Shown here: in pieces, positions 8,559-15,987 of the stretch
How positions within the stretch are numbered: the stretch's first letter is position 1
Layout of the letters: the number at the start of each line of letters is the position of its first letter
Made by a program: the position numbers and the translations under genes
Assembly (NCBI RefSeq): GCF_014137995.1
Contig: NZ_JACGWV010000001.1
Span: 2,232,001 to 2,296,000, forward strand
DNA from: Promicromonospora sukumoe
GTDB taxonomy: Bacteria > Actinomycetota > Actinomycetes > Actinomycetales > Cellulomonadaceae
Direction of reading: 5' to 3'
DNA length: 64,000 nt
The notes under the pieces: generated by a model
The model's database searches: none
Seen by the model: only the letters and a program-made list of their open reading frames with translations
What the model was told of the DNA's origin: nothing

Positions 8559-9956
8559 ATGGCGAGGGACGAACGCGTGGGCAAGCCCGCGTATGCAGCG
8601 GTGTCGACCCGGATCACCGGGATCCAGCTGGCTGGCGCCCGGCTCCGGGAGATAGCCGTCGTGCGCGTCGACGAGCGTGGCGGGGTGGTCGACGAGTGGT
8701 CGGCCGTGCTGCACCCCGACGGCGCGTGGATCGCGCTGGCTGACGTCGCCGCGACGCTGCGGGAGCGCCTGTCGCAGATGGCGATCGTGACGCACAACGG
8801 GCGCCTGGGCATCGAGGTCCTGCGGTCCGAGCTGGCCCACCTGGGCTGGGAGCTGCCCACGCTGGCCCAGCTGACGATCATCGACGCGAGCTACCACTAC
8901 CTGCCCGGCCTGGTGCACCGCCGCCTGTCGGACTGCTGCACCGCCGCAGGGGTCCCGTACGAGGGCGGTACGCCGAACTCGAGCCCCCTGAGCGAGGCCC
9001 GCGCCGTGGCGGGCCTCCTGGCGCGGTTCGTGCAGAGCGCCACCGGCCTGCCGGACCTGCCCGAGCTGCTGCAGGTCACGCTCCGTGCCTGGGTCTACCC
9101 GTGGCCGCAGGGAGCCACCCGGACGCCGGACGCCCCGCGGCCGTGGCCCGGCCGGCGCGGCCCCAGCGTCCTGTCGACGCTCGCCGGTCAGCCGCTGGCC
9201 GACGCCATCGCGGCGGTCGCGGACGTGCGCACCAACGGTTACCTGTCCCTGCTCGCGGAGACGCTCCAGGACGGCCGTCTGACGGCGGAGACGTACCCCG
9301 GCCTGGCCGAGGCCGAGGCGCTGTACCGGCTGACCCCCGAGGCCGCCGCCGTCGCCCGCAAGGCGTTCTTCGACGCGCTGGTGCACCAGGCCATCGAGGC
9401 CGACCGGTACCACCTGGAGGCCCGCCAGGAGCTGTGGCGGGTCGCCGACACCATCGGCTGCCCCCGGGACTCCGTGATCGAGCCCATCGTCGAGGCGACG
9501 CCGGTCGAGTTCCCCAAGCTGGTGGACGAGTCGGGGGCGAAGAAGCCCACCGACGGCCGCCGCGCCGCGACACCCGCGCAGATGCGCGCCTGGGCCATCG
9601 CCAACGGGTTCGACGTCGAGGGCTACATCCGGCTCCCGTGGTCGATCGTGCGCGCCTTCGAGGAGGCACACGCCGCCCCCGTGGACCGCACGATGCGCCA
9701 GACCGTGCGCGAGGAGCCCGCGGCCAACGAGCGGGCACCCCGCAACGACTCGCGGCCGGCGCTCGGCGCGGAGCTGCGGCCCCTGCTGATGCCGGCACCC
9801 CGGTCCGGGAACGGGTCCGGAGCCGGCGGCTCAGCGTCCGACGGCGGCGGGCGCCCGGCGACCCGGTCCGCGCGGGACACCGACCCGGACGACGGCGTGC
9901 CCCAGCTCGACTTCGACCGCCTGGAGACGCCGCCCGTCGGCAACCCGCTGGTCTGA
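8559..9956 (+). CDS. Degenerate DnaQ-like exonuclease domain with C-terminal Lsr2-like domain
   Basis: The 465-residue protein seems to start like a DEDDh 3'-5' exonuclease. AAVSTRITGIQLAGARLREI aligns with the Exo I region, IVTHNGRLGIEVLRSEL with Exo II, and PLSEARAVAGLLARF with Exo III. The acidic residues that bind metal are absent: DxE is STR, the Exo II aspartate is glycine, and the Exo III H/D pair is not kept. A middle helical region follows. Residues about 338-372 (PAQMRAWAIANGFDVEGYIR) look like the Lsr2 C-terminal AT-hook DNA-binding domain. The tail is low-complexity. ATG at 8559 follows GAAAGGA. It may be a DNA-structure-binding protein rather than a nuclease (inference). Confidence 0.7.
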   Translation: MARDERVGKPAYAAVSTRITGIQLAGARLREIAVVRVDERGGVVDEWSAVLHPDGAWIALADVAATLRERLSQMAIVTHNGRLGIEVLRSELAHLGWELPTLAQLTIIDASYHYLPGLVHRRLSDCCTAAGVPYEGGTPNSSPLSEARAVAGLLARFVQSATGLPDLPELLQVTLRAWVYPWPQGATRTPDAPRPWPGRRGPSVLSTLAGQPLADAIAAVADVRTNGYLSLLAETLQDGRLTAETYPGLAEAEALYRLTPEAAAVARKAFFDALVHQAIEADRYHLEARQELWRVADTIGCPRDSVIEPIVEATPVEFPKLVDESGAKKPTDGRRAATPAQMRAWAIANGFDVEGYIRLPWSIVRAFEEAHAAPVDRTMRQTVREEPAANERAPRNDSRPALGAELRPLLMPAPRSGNGSGAGGSASDGGGRPATRSARDTDPDDGVPQLDFDRLETPPVGNPLV

Positions 9957-9976
9957 GACAACCCGCTGGTCTGAGA
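9941..9976 (+). repeat. 18-bp perfect tandem duplication across a stop codon
   Basis: The unit CAACCCGCTGGTCTGAGA occurs twice in direct succession (9941-9958 and 9959-9976). The first copy encodes the last codons (NPLV) and the TGA stop of the exonuclease-like/Lsr2 gene. The second copy repeats the same codons and stop just beyond. Confidence 0.9.
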
Positions 9977-9977
9977 C

Positions 9978-10012
9978 GTCGGGCCCGCGGCTGTGACAGC
10001 CGCGGGCCCGAC
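9978..10012. terminator. Hairpin terminator (15-bp stem)
   Basis: GTCGGGCCCGCGGCT, a 5-base loop and the exact complement form a 15-bp stem. It lies between two convergent genes (exonuclease-like/Lsr2 and galE) and is followed by ACTTACTT. It is likely used in both directions. Confidence 0.85.
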
Positions 10013-10032
10013 TTACTTCCGAGGAGGCTGGG

Positions 10033-11055
10033 TCAGCTCCCCGGGAACCCCTGGGGGTTCTGGGACTGCCAGCGCCAGGTGTCGGCGCACATGTCGTCGA
10101 TCGTCTTCGTGGCGTGCCAGCCCAGCTCGGTGTTGGCGCGCGTCGGGTCGGCCCAGAACGCGGGCAGGTCACCGGACCGGCGCGGACCGATCTCGTAGGG
10201 CAGCTCGCGGCCGACGGCCCGCTCGAACGCCTTCAGCAGCTCCAGCACGGAGGTGCCGGTCCCGGTGCCCAGGTTGAACGCCCGGGCGGGCTCCGCCATG
10301 TCGTCCAGGTGCTCCAACGCCGCCACGTGCCCGGCGGCGAGGTCGGTCACGTGCAGGTAGTCGCGCTCGGCCGTGCCGTCCGCCGTCGGATAGTCGTTGC
10401 CGAACACCGTGAGCTTGTCCCGGCGTCCGACCGCGACCTGCGCGATGAACGGCATCAGGTTGTTCGGGATGCCCTGCGGGTCCTCGCCGATGTCGCCGCT
10501 CGCGTGCGCCCCGACCGGGTTGAAGTAGCGCAGCAGCGCCACCTTCCAGCCCTCGGAGATCTGCGCGATGTCCGACAGGACGCGCTCGATCATCACCTTC
10601 GTCTGACCGTAGGGCGACGAGGAGGACAGGTGCTCGTAGTCCTCCCGGTACGGCACGGGCGCCTTCTCGCCGTACACCGTGGCCGACGACGAGAACACCA
10701 GCTTCGTGACGCCGTACTTCTGCATCGACGCGGCCAGCGCGAACGTCGAGTCGAGGTTGTTGCGGTAGTACTCCAGCGGCTTGGCTACCGACTCCCCCAC
10801 CGCCTTGAACCCCGCGAAGTGGATCACGGCGTCGATGCGCTCGTGCGCGAACAGCCGCTCGGTCTTGTCGGCGTCGGTCAGGTCGAAGCCGTGGAAGGGG
10901 ATCGCGCGACCGGCGAGCGCCTCCAGGCGGCCCTGCACCGAGGGCTTCGAGTTGGAGAAGTCGTCGACCACGACGACGTCGTGACCGGCGGCTACCAGGG
11001 CAAGGACGGTGTGTGAGCCGATGTAGCCGGCCCCACCGGAGACGAGAACGCGCAT
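10033..11055 (-). CDS. galE: UDP-glucose 4-epimerase
   Basis: The 340-residue short-chain dehydrogenase interconverts UDP-glucose and UDP-galactose with bound NAD. The nucleotide-binding motif SGGAGYIGSHT is at the N-terminus. FAGFKAVGESV and the serine SSSATVYG follow, then the catalytic YGQTK (YxxxK). NLGTGTGTSVLE and the C-terminal LGWHATKTIDD are typical GalE elements. Length is as expected. The ATG at 11055 is unambiguous from the Rossmann motif. It acts in the Leloir pathway and supplies UDP-galactose for cell-surface glycans. It is divergent from the LysE-type exporter across about 54 bases. Confidence 0.97.
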   Translation of the reverse strand: MRVLVSGGAGYIGSHTVLALVAAGHDVVVVDDFSNSKPSVQGRLEALAGRAIPFHGFDLTDADKTERLFAHERIDAVIHFAGFKAVGESVAKPLEYYRNNLDSTFALAASMQKYGVTKLVFSSSATVYGEKAPVPYREDYEHLSSSSPYGQTKVMIERVLSDIAQISEGWKVALLRYFNPVGAHASGDIGEDPQGIPNNLMPFIAQVAVGRRDKLTVFGNDYPTADGTAERDYLHVTDLAAGHVAALEHLDDMAEPARAFNLGTGTGTSVLELLKAFERAVGRELPYEIGPRRSGDLPAFWADPTRANTELGWHATKTIDDMCADTWRWQSQNPQGFPGS

Positions 11056-11096
11056 GGCTCCAAACTACCGGCTCACGCACGCACGCCCGGCACTGG

Positions 11097-11102
11097 TACG
11101 TT
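11097..11102 (+). promoter_or_regulatory. Leaderless-type -10 box (TACGTT)
   Basis: TACGTT lies 7 bases before the GTG start of the LysE-type exporter, which has no ribosome-binding site. This spacing suits a leaderless transcript. Confidence 0.5.
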
Positions 11103-11109
11103 CCCCGGC

Positions 11110-11796
11110 GTGACCGTGCCCGAGGCGATGCTCCTGTTCGCGCTCGTCGCGATCCCCCTGACGATCATGCCCGGCCTGGACAGCGCGCTCGTGCTGCGCA
11201 CCGCCGTCGTCAGCGGCCGCCGGCACGCCTACGCGACCGCGCTCGGCATCAACGCGGGCACCCTGGCGTGGGGCGTGGCCGCCGCCGTGGGCGCGACGGC
11301 GGTGCTCGCCGCCTCCGAGACCGCCTACCGGGCGCTCACCCTGGCCGGAGCGGCCTACCTCGCCTGGCTCGGCGGCCGGATGCTGTGGTCCAGCTTCCGC
11401 CCGGGCCGGTACGACGGGCTGCCCGACGGCGCCGACGTTGCTCTCCCCGGTCCCAGGACAGGACCCACGCCTCGCTCGCCCTGGCGCTCCTTCACGCTCG
11501 GTGCCACGACCAACCTCCTGAACCCCAAGGTCGGCGTCTTCTACCTCGCCACCATCCCCCAGTTCCTGCCCGACGGCGTGCCCCACCTGCTCATGGGCAT
11601 CCTCCTCGCGACCGAGCACAACGTCCTCGGCCTGGCCTGGCTCGCCCTGCTCATCCACGCCGCCGACCTCGCGAAACGCTGGCTGTCGGGACGCGCCGTC
11701 GCCCGGGTCACCGACCGGCTGACCGGCACGGTGCTCCTCGCGCTCGCCGGGCGCATCGGGTGGAACGTGCTGACCGGGCAGGCCCGGGCGGTCTGA
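11110..11796 (+). CDS. LysE-family amino-acid exporter
   Basis: The 228-residue inner-membrane protein shows the LysE/RhtB fold. The N-terminal stretch MLLFALVAIPLTIMPGLDSA, the ALGINAGTLAWGVAAAVG span and the AGAAYLAWLGGRML span are followed by a cytoplasmic loop. TLGATTNLLNPKVGVFYL, with the family's conserved NPK, comes next, then two or three further spans. Members export lysine, homoserine, threonine or similar amino acids; which one is not visible. GTG at 11110 is preceded by a leaderless-type -10 box. It is transcribed away from galE. Confidence 0.88.
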   Translation: MTVPEAMLLFALVAIPLTIMPGLDSALVLRTAVVSGRRHAYATALGINAGTLAWGVAAAVGATAVLAASETAYRALTLAGAAYLAWLGGRMLWSSFRPGRYDGLPDGADVALPGPRTGPTPRSPWRSFTLGATTNLLNPKVGVFYLATIPQFLPDGVPHLLMGILLATEHNVLGLAWLALLIHAADLAKRWLSGRAVARVTDRLTGTVLLALAGRIGWNVLTGQARAV

Positions 11797-11874
11797 GCGC
11801 TCCCGGCGCGAACGACACTGCTGGCCGGGCCCGACACCCGGAGCAGGCTCCCTGACCTGCGACATCGAGCCCGA

Positions 11875-11880
11875 TACCCT
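11875..11880 (+). promoter_or_regulatory. Leaderless-type -10 box (TACCCT)
   Basis: TACCCT ends 6 bases before the GTG start of the tyrosine recombinase at 11887, and no ribosome site is present. Confidence 0.5.
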
Positions 11881-11886
11881 CACCCC

Positions 11887-13314
11887 GTGGCCTACACCGA
11901 GCAGCGCACCGACTCCGAGGGCCGCACCGGCTACGTCGGGCGGTACCGCGTCGACGGACGCCTGCGCAGCACCCGCCGATTCACCGCCCGGCGCGAGGCG
12001 CTCGCGGAGGCCCGGCGGCAGGAGGAGGCCGGCAAGCACGCCGAGTGGGTCGACCCGTCGGCCGGCCGCGTCACGGTCGCCGAGTGGTTCGCGACCTGGC
12101 AGGAGGCCCGCGTCGACCGCGCGCCGCGCACGATCGAGGCCGAGCGCGAGCGCTTCCGCTCCCTGGTCGCCCCGGCGTTCGGCGACCGGCCGCTGCGCCA
12201 GGTCACGCACGAGGACGTCGCCCGCTGGGCCGCCACGATGGTCTCCCCCACGACCGGGGAGACCGCCTCGCCCGCGCGGCGCCGGGACGCGGCACGCCTG
12301 CTGGTGGCCCTGCTCGACGCCGCCGTCGACGCGCGCCGCCTGCGCACCAACCCCGCGCGGACGCCGTCGGGCAAGGTGCCCGCCCTGCCGCGCGCCCCGA
12401 AGACCAAGCCGCACCGGTACCTGTCCCACGAGCAGCTGCGCCGCGTCGCGGACGCCACCACGTCCCCGCAGACGCGCACCCTCGTGCTGCTCACGGCCCT
12501 GACCGGCCTGCGCTGGGGCGAGGTCAGCGCGCTGACCGTGGCCGACGTGGACCCGCTGCGCCGCCGCGTCAGCGTCACCAAGGCGTACACCCGGCTCGAC
12601 GACGGCACGCTCCTGCTCGGCGACACCAAGACCCACGCGCGCCGCGAGGTCCCCCTGCCCGCCTCCCTGGCCGACGCCGTCGCGGTGCAGGCCGCAGGCC
12701 GCGCGCCCGGCGACCTGCTGTTCACCGGCACGCGCGGCGGCGCGCTGCGGCGCGAGAGCTTCGACCGGTCGGCGTTCCGGCCCGCCGTCCTGGCGGCCGG
12801 CGGCGCCGTCCGCGCGCTGCGCACGGCCCTCGGCCTGGGCACCCCCGGCCTGTACGACGACGGCGTGGCCGCCGCGGTCCGCAGGCTCCAGTCGGACGCC
12901 GGACGAGAGCCCACGGGGGTCTGCGACCCGGGGACGTGGACCCTGGTGGTACGAGCCGACCAGGCGCGCGCGGGCCTGACCCGCGGCGAGAAGGTGAGCC
13001 GCACCCGGCTGCTGACGGCGCTGTCCCGGACCACGCTGGGCCCCGGCGCTACCGACTTCGACACGCTCACCCTGCACGACCTGCGACACACCGCGGCGTC
13101 CCTGGCGATCTCGGGCGGGGCGACGGTCAAGGCGGTGCAGCGGATGCTGGGCCACGAGTCGCCCGTGCTGACGCTGTCCACCTACGCGGGGCTGTTCGAG
13201 GACGACCTCGACACCCTGGGCGAGACGATGAGCGCGGCGTTCCAGGCGTCCGCCGTCGTGCCCGGGACGGCCGCCGTCACGCCGATCCGGGCCGTCCGGA
13301 CGCGCGCGGGCTGA
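11887..13314 (+). CDS. Tyrosine recombinase with peptidoglycan-binding-like domain inserted in catalytic domain
   Basis: The 475-residue site-specific integrase has an N-terminal arm-type domain (GYVGRYRVDGRLRS), a SAM-like core-binding domain (residues 62-170) and a catalytic domain. All catalytic residues are present: R209 in TGLRWGEV, K248 in DTKTHARREV, H397 and R400 in LHDLRHTA, H423 in MLGHESP, and Y433. Between the lysine hairpin and the HxxR box there is an insert of about 80 residues. Its core, residues 307-354 (LGLGTPGLYDDGVAAAVRRL ... GVCDPGTWTLV), matches the three-helix PG_binding_1 fold. No attachment site, excisionase or cargo is visible nearby, so its target is unknown. The gene begins with a leaderless GTG. 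Confidence 0.88.
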   Translation: MAYTEQRTDSEGRTGYVGRYRVDGRLRSTRRFTARREALAEARRQEEAGKHAEWVDPSAGRVTVAEWFATWQEARVDRAPRTIEAERERFRSLVAPAFGDRPLRQVTHEDVARWAATMVSPTTGETASPARRRDAARLLVALLDAAVDARRLRTNPARTPSGKVPALPRAPKTKPHRYLSHEQLRRVADATTSPQTRTLVLLTALTGLRWGEVSALTVADVDPLRRRVSVTKAYTRLDDGTLLLGDTKTHARREVPLPASLADAVAVQAAGRAPGDLLFTGTRGGALRRESFDRSAFRPAVLAAGGAVRALRTALGLGTPGLYDDGVAAAVRRLQSDAGREPTGVCDPGTWTLVVRADQARAGLTRGEKVSRTRLLTALSRTTLGPGATDFDTLTLHDLRHTAASLAISGGATVKAVQRMLGHESPVLTLSTYAGLFEDDLDTLGETMSAAFQASAVVPGTAAVTPIRAVRTRAG

Positions 13315-13332
13315 CCTCTTCGGGCGGGCCCA

Positions 13333-13366
13333 CGGGCCGACCTCACAAGCCGGCCCGAACTTTTTT
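13333..13366 (+). terminator. Rho-independent terminator of the recombinase gene
   Basis: CGGGCCG and its complement CGGCCCG flank an 11-base loop; AAC and a run of six T follow. It lies 19 bases after the recombinase stop codon. Confidence 0.75.
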
Positions 13367-13387
13367 CTCGGGAATCGGTGATCCTGA

Positions 13388-13414
13388 TGTCGAGAACGTC
13401 GGGAGGGCTCCGTC
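13388..13414 (+). promoter_or_regulatory. Candidate ECF42-type promoter
   Basis: TGTCGA is followed after 17 bases by CGTC, about 80 bases before the DGPF protein gene. This resembles the promoter type reported for ECF42 sigma factors, which often direct transcription of the DGPF gene next to them. The ECF42-type sigma gene lies directly downstream, so autoregulation is plausible. Confidence 0.45.
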
Positions 13415-13496
13415 CTAGGGTCGAGGGCGCACAACGGCGTCCGTACCGCGTCCACGACGCAGGGCCTCGCGGGGCCCTTGACCCAGGGAGACAACC

Positions 13497-13913
13497 ATGG
13501 CGAAGTACCTGCTGCTGAAGCACTACCGGCGCGGCGGCCCGGAGTGGGTGCCGGGCACCGACGTCCCGATGGACCAGTGGTCCCCGGAGGAGATCACCGA
13601 GCACATCGACTACATGCGCCGGTTCGCCGAGAAGCTGACCGAGAGCGGCGAGTTCGTCGGGGAGGGTGCGCTCTCCCCGGAGGGCACCTTCGTCCGGTAC
13701 GACGGCGAGGGCCGCCCGCCCGTGACCGACGGCCCGTTCGCGGAGACCAAGGACCTCATCGCCGGCTGGATGATCATCGACGTCGAGTCCCAGGAGCGGG
13801 CCTACGAGGCGGCGGCCGAGCTGTCCGCCGCGCCCGGCGTCGGCGGCAAGCCGATCTACGAGTGGCTCGAGGTGCGGCCGTTCCTCGGCGAGGACCTGAC
13901 GATCTCCGAGTGA
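13497..13913 (+). CDS. DGPF-domain (YciI-family) protein
   Basis: The 138-residue protein belongs to the YciI/DGPF fold of small dimeric alpha-beta barrel proteins. The signature TDGPFAETKDLIAGW is at residues about 79-93, after MAKYLLLKHYRRGG at the start and FAEKLTESGEFVGE in the middle. The exact role of DGPF proteins is unknown. They are the usual neighbours and presumed targets of ECF42 sigma factors, and such a sigma factor follows here after 41 bases. ATG at 13497 has GGGAG upstream. Confidence 0.88.
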   Translation: MAKYLLLKHYRRGGPEWVPGTDVPMDQWSPEEITEHIDYMRRFAEKLTESGEFVGEGALSPEGTFVRYDGEGRPPVTDGPFAETKDLIAGWMIIDVESQERAYEAAAELSAAPGVGGKPIYEWLEVRPFLGEDLTISE

Positions 13914-13954
13914 GCCGCGCCAGAGCCGACGACGGAACCTGAGGAAGGCTGGAC

Positions 13955-15124
13955 GTGGACCACGACGCGGTGACCGACCGGATGCGCACGCTGGCGCCGC
14001 AGGTCCTCGGCGTCCTCGTCCGTCGCGGAGCAGACTTCGCGACGGCCGAGGACGCCGTCCAGGAGGCCCTCATCGAGGCCGTACGGCACTGGCCCGAGGA
14101 CCCGCCGGACGACCCGAAGGCGTGGCTGCTGCGGGTGGCGGGCCGCAAGCTGATCGACGCGCAGCGCTCCGAGGCGGCCCGACGGCGGCGCGAGGAGCGG
14201 GTGCACGACGAGCCGCCGCCGGGCCCCACCGAGCAGGCCGACGACACGCTGCTCCTGCTGAGCCGCTGCTGTCACCCGGCGCTGAGCCCGGCGTCGGCGA
14301 TCGCGCTGACGCTGCGCGCCGTCGGCGGCCTGACGACCGCGCAGATCGCGCGGGCCTTCCTGGTCCCCGAGGCCACGATGGCGCAGCGCATCTCGCGCGC
14401 CAAGCGCACCATCACCGGCGAGCGGTTCGACCGGCCCGGCGAGGTCCGCGCGGTGCTGCACGTGCTGTACCTGATGTTCAACGAGGGGTTCACCGGCGAG
14501 ATCTCGCTGGCCGACGAGGCGATCCGGCTCACCCGGCAGCTCACCGTGGCCTCGACCACCCGTCCCGAGGGCGCCGACCCCGAGATCGCCGGGCTGCTGG
14601 CCCTGATGCTGCTGCACCACGCGCGCCGCGCCGCCCGGTACACCGCGTCCGGCGAGCTGGTGCCGCTGGACGAGCAGGACCGGTCGCTGTGGGACACGGC
14701 GATGATCGCGGAGGGCGTCGACGTGCTCCAGACCGCCCTGTCCCGCGACCGGCTCGGCGAGTACCAGGTGCAGGCCGCCATCGCCGCCCTGCACGACGAC
14801 GCCCCCACGGCCGACGAGACCGACTGGCCACAGATCCTCGAGTGGTACGACGAGCTGACCAAGCTCACCGACAGCCCGGTCGTCGCCCTGAACCGCGCCG
14901 TCGCCGTCGGGCAGGTCGACGGCCCGCGCGCCGGCCTGGCCGCGCTGGCCGACGTCGACCCCGGGCTGTCCCGCTGGGACGCCGTGGCCGCCCACCTGCA
15001 CGAACGAGCTGACGACGTCGACCGCGCCGTCGAGCACTACACCGCCGCGGCGGACCGGGCGACGAGCTCGGCCGAGCGCACGCACCTGATCAAGCAGGTG
15101 GCGCGGCTGCGGGCGGGGCGGTGA
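13955..15124 (+). CDS. ECF42-type RNA polymerase sigma factor with long C-terminal extension
   Basis: The 389-residue protein has sigma region 2 (FATAEDAVQEALIEAVRHW, WLLRVAGRKLIDAQR) and region 4 (LTLRAVGGLTTAQIARAFLV, with RISRAKRTI as recognition helix). A helical C-terminal extension of about 200 residues carries the family's LYLMFNEGF motif and TPR-like pairs. This is the architecture of ECF42, which lacks a linked anti-sigma factor and is thought to be controlled by its own extension. It is linked to a DGPF gene, as expected. GTG at 13955 follows GAGGAAGG. Its 3' end overlaps the convergent MerR-type gene by 35 bases. Confidence 0.9.
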   Translation: MDHDAVTDRMRTLAPQVLGVLVRRGADFATAEDAVQEALIEAVRHWPEDPPDDPKAWLLRVAGRKLIDAQRSEAARRRREERVHDEPPPGPTEQADDTLLLLSRCCHPALSPASAIALTLRAVGGLTTAQIARAFLVPEATMAQRISRAKRTITGERFDRPGEVRAVLHVLYLMFNEGFTGEISLADEAIRLTRQLTVASTTRPEGADPEIAGLLALMLLHHARRAARYTASGELVPLDEQDRSLWDTAMIAEGVDVLQTALSRDRLGEYQVQAAIAALHDDAPTADETDWPQILEWYDELTKLTDSPVVALNRAVAVGQVDGPRAGLAALADVDPGLSRWDAVAAHLHERADDVDRAVEHYTAAADRATSSAERTHLIKQVARLRAGR

Positions 15125-15917
15125 GGGCGGGTTCTTCCTGTGCTGCCTGGTCCTGCTCTGCCCGGTCCTGCTCTGCCCGGAGGTACGCGTCCAGCTCGGC
15201 GGCCCCGGCGAGCAGCGCCCGTCCGCGGTCGGTCAGGCGGCCGTGCCACTCGTCCAGGGTCGCCCGCAACGGCTCCAGCCCGCCCGCGGTCCGCACCCGC
15301 TCGACGAGCGGGACGATCTGCTCCAGCAGGTAGCCGCCGCGCCGGAGCTGGTGGGTCAGCCGGGCGTCGCGCTGCGCGGCCGCGTCGTAGAGCCGGTATC
15401 CGGTCTGCGGGTCGCGTCGCGGCCGGACGAGGCCCGCACGCTCCCACGTGCGCAGGGTGGCGGGCCGGATGCTTAGCTGCGCCGCGAGCGGGCCGATGAA
15501 CGTGTCCGTGCTGATGAGGGTGTCCTGCGGCGGGGTGCGCCTGTCCGCCGTCCTGTCGCGGGGTACGCCGTCCAGGTCCCGGAGCGCGTCCTCGACCGCG
15601 CGGAGCGTGCCGCGGTCCTCCAGCAGCTCGGCGTGGCTGGCGTCGATCAGGCGGAACGCCTCACCGACGGCGCCGTCGTGCACCGCGCGCAGGATCGCGG
15701 CGGCCCCCTGGTGGCCGTGCCCGGGCACCAGGGCCAGGAACGCGCGCAGCGCCCGGGCGTGCCGCGGCGTGTAGGCCCGGTAGCCGGCGGGCGTGCGGGC
15801 CGCGGCGGGGAGGATGCCGACGTCCTCGTAGTTGCGGACCGCCTGGGTGGACAGGCCGTGCTCACGGGCCAGGTCGACGGGCCGCAACCGGAGACTGGTT
15901 TGAAGGTTCTGCGCCAC
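15090..15917 (-). CDS. Transcriptional regulator with two MerR-type DNA-binding domains
   Basis: The 275-residue protein has two MerR winged helices in one chain. Residues about 11-78 contain LRPVDLAREHGLSTQAVRNY and GYRAYTPRHARALRAF. Residues about 140-205 contain PLAAQLSIRPATLRTWERAG and TGYRLYDAAAQRDARL. One monomer could thus bind a site that needs a MerR dimer. The C-terminal tail is Glu/Gln/Ala-rich and includes a duplicated RAEQD, matching two 15-base direct repeats in the DNA. It is divergent from the erythromycin-esterase homologue, with a near-perfect operator in the 70-base gap. The ligand is unknown. Confidence 0.87.
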   Translation of the reverse strand: MAQNLQTSLRLRPVDLAREHGLSTQAVRNYEDVGILPAAARTPAGYRAYTPRHARALRAFLALVPGHGHQGAAAILRAVHDGAVGEAFRLIDASHAELLEDRGTLRAVEDALRDLDGVPRDRTADRRTPPQDTLISTDTFIGPLAAQLSIRPATLRTWERAGLVRPRRDPQTGYRLYDAAAQRDARLTHQLRRGGYLLEQIVPLVERVRTAGGLEPLRATLDEWHGRLTDRGRALLAGAAELDAYLRAEQDRAEQDQAAQEEPALTAPPAAAPPA

Positions 15918-15964
15918 TCACCGCTCCGTTACAGGTCCAGTTACCGGTCCAGGTCTCAACCGGG

Positions 15965-15986
15965 CCTTCAACGATACCGTTGAAGG
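15965..15986. promoter_or_regulatory. Inverted-repeat operator CCTTCAAC-N6-GTTGAAGG
   Basis: A perfect 8-bp inverted repeat with a 6-base spacer ends one base before the ATG of the erythromycin-esterase homologue. It lies within the divergent gap to the double-MerR regulator, which is the obvious candidate to bind it. Binding here would cover the ribosome site (GAAGG). Confidence 0.65.
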
Positions 15987-15987
15987 A

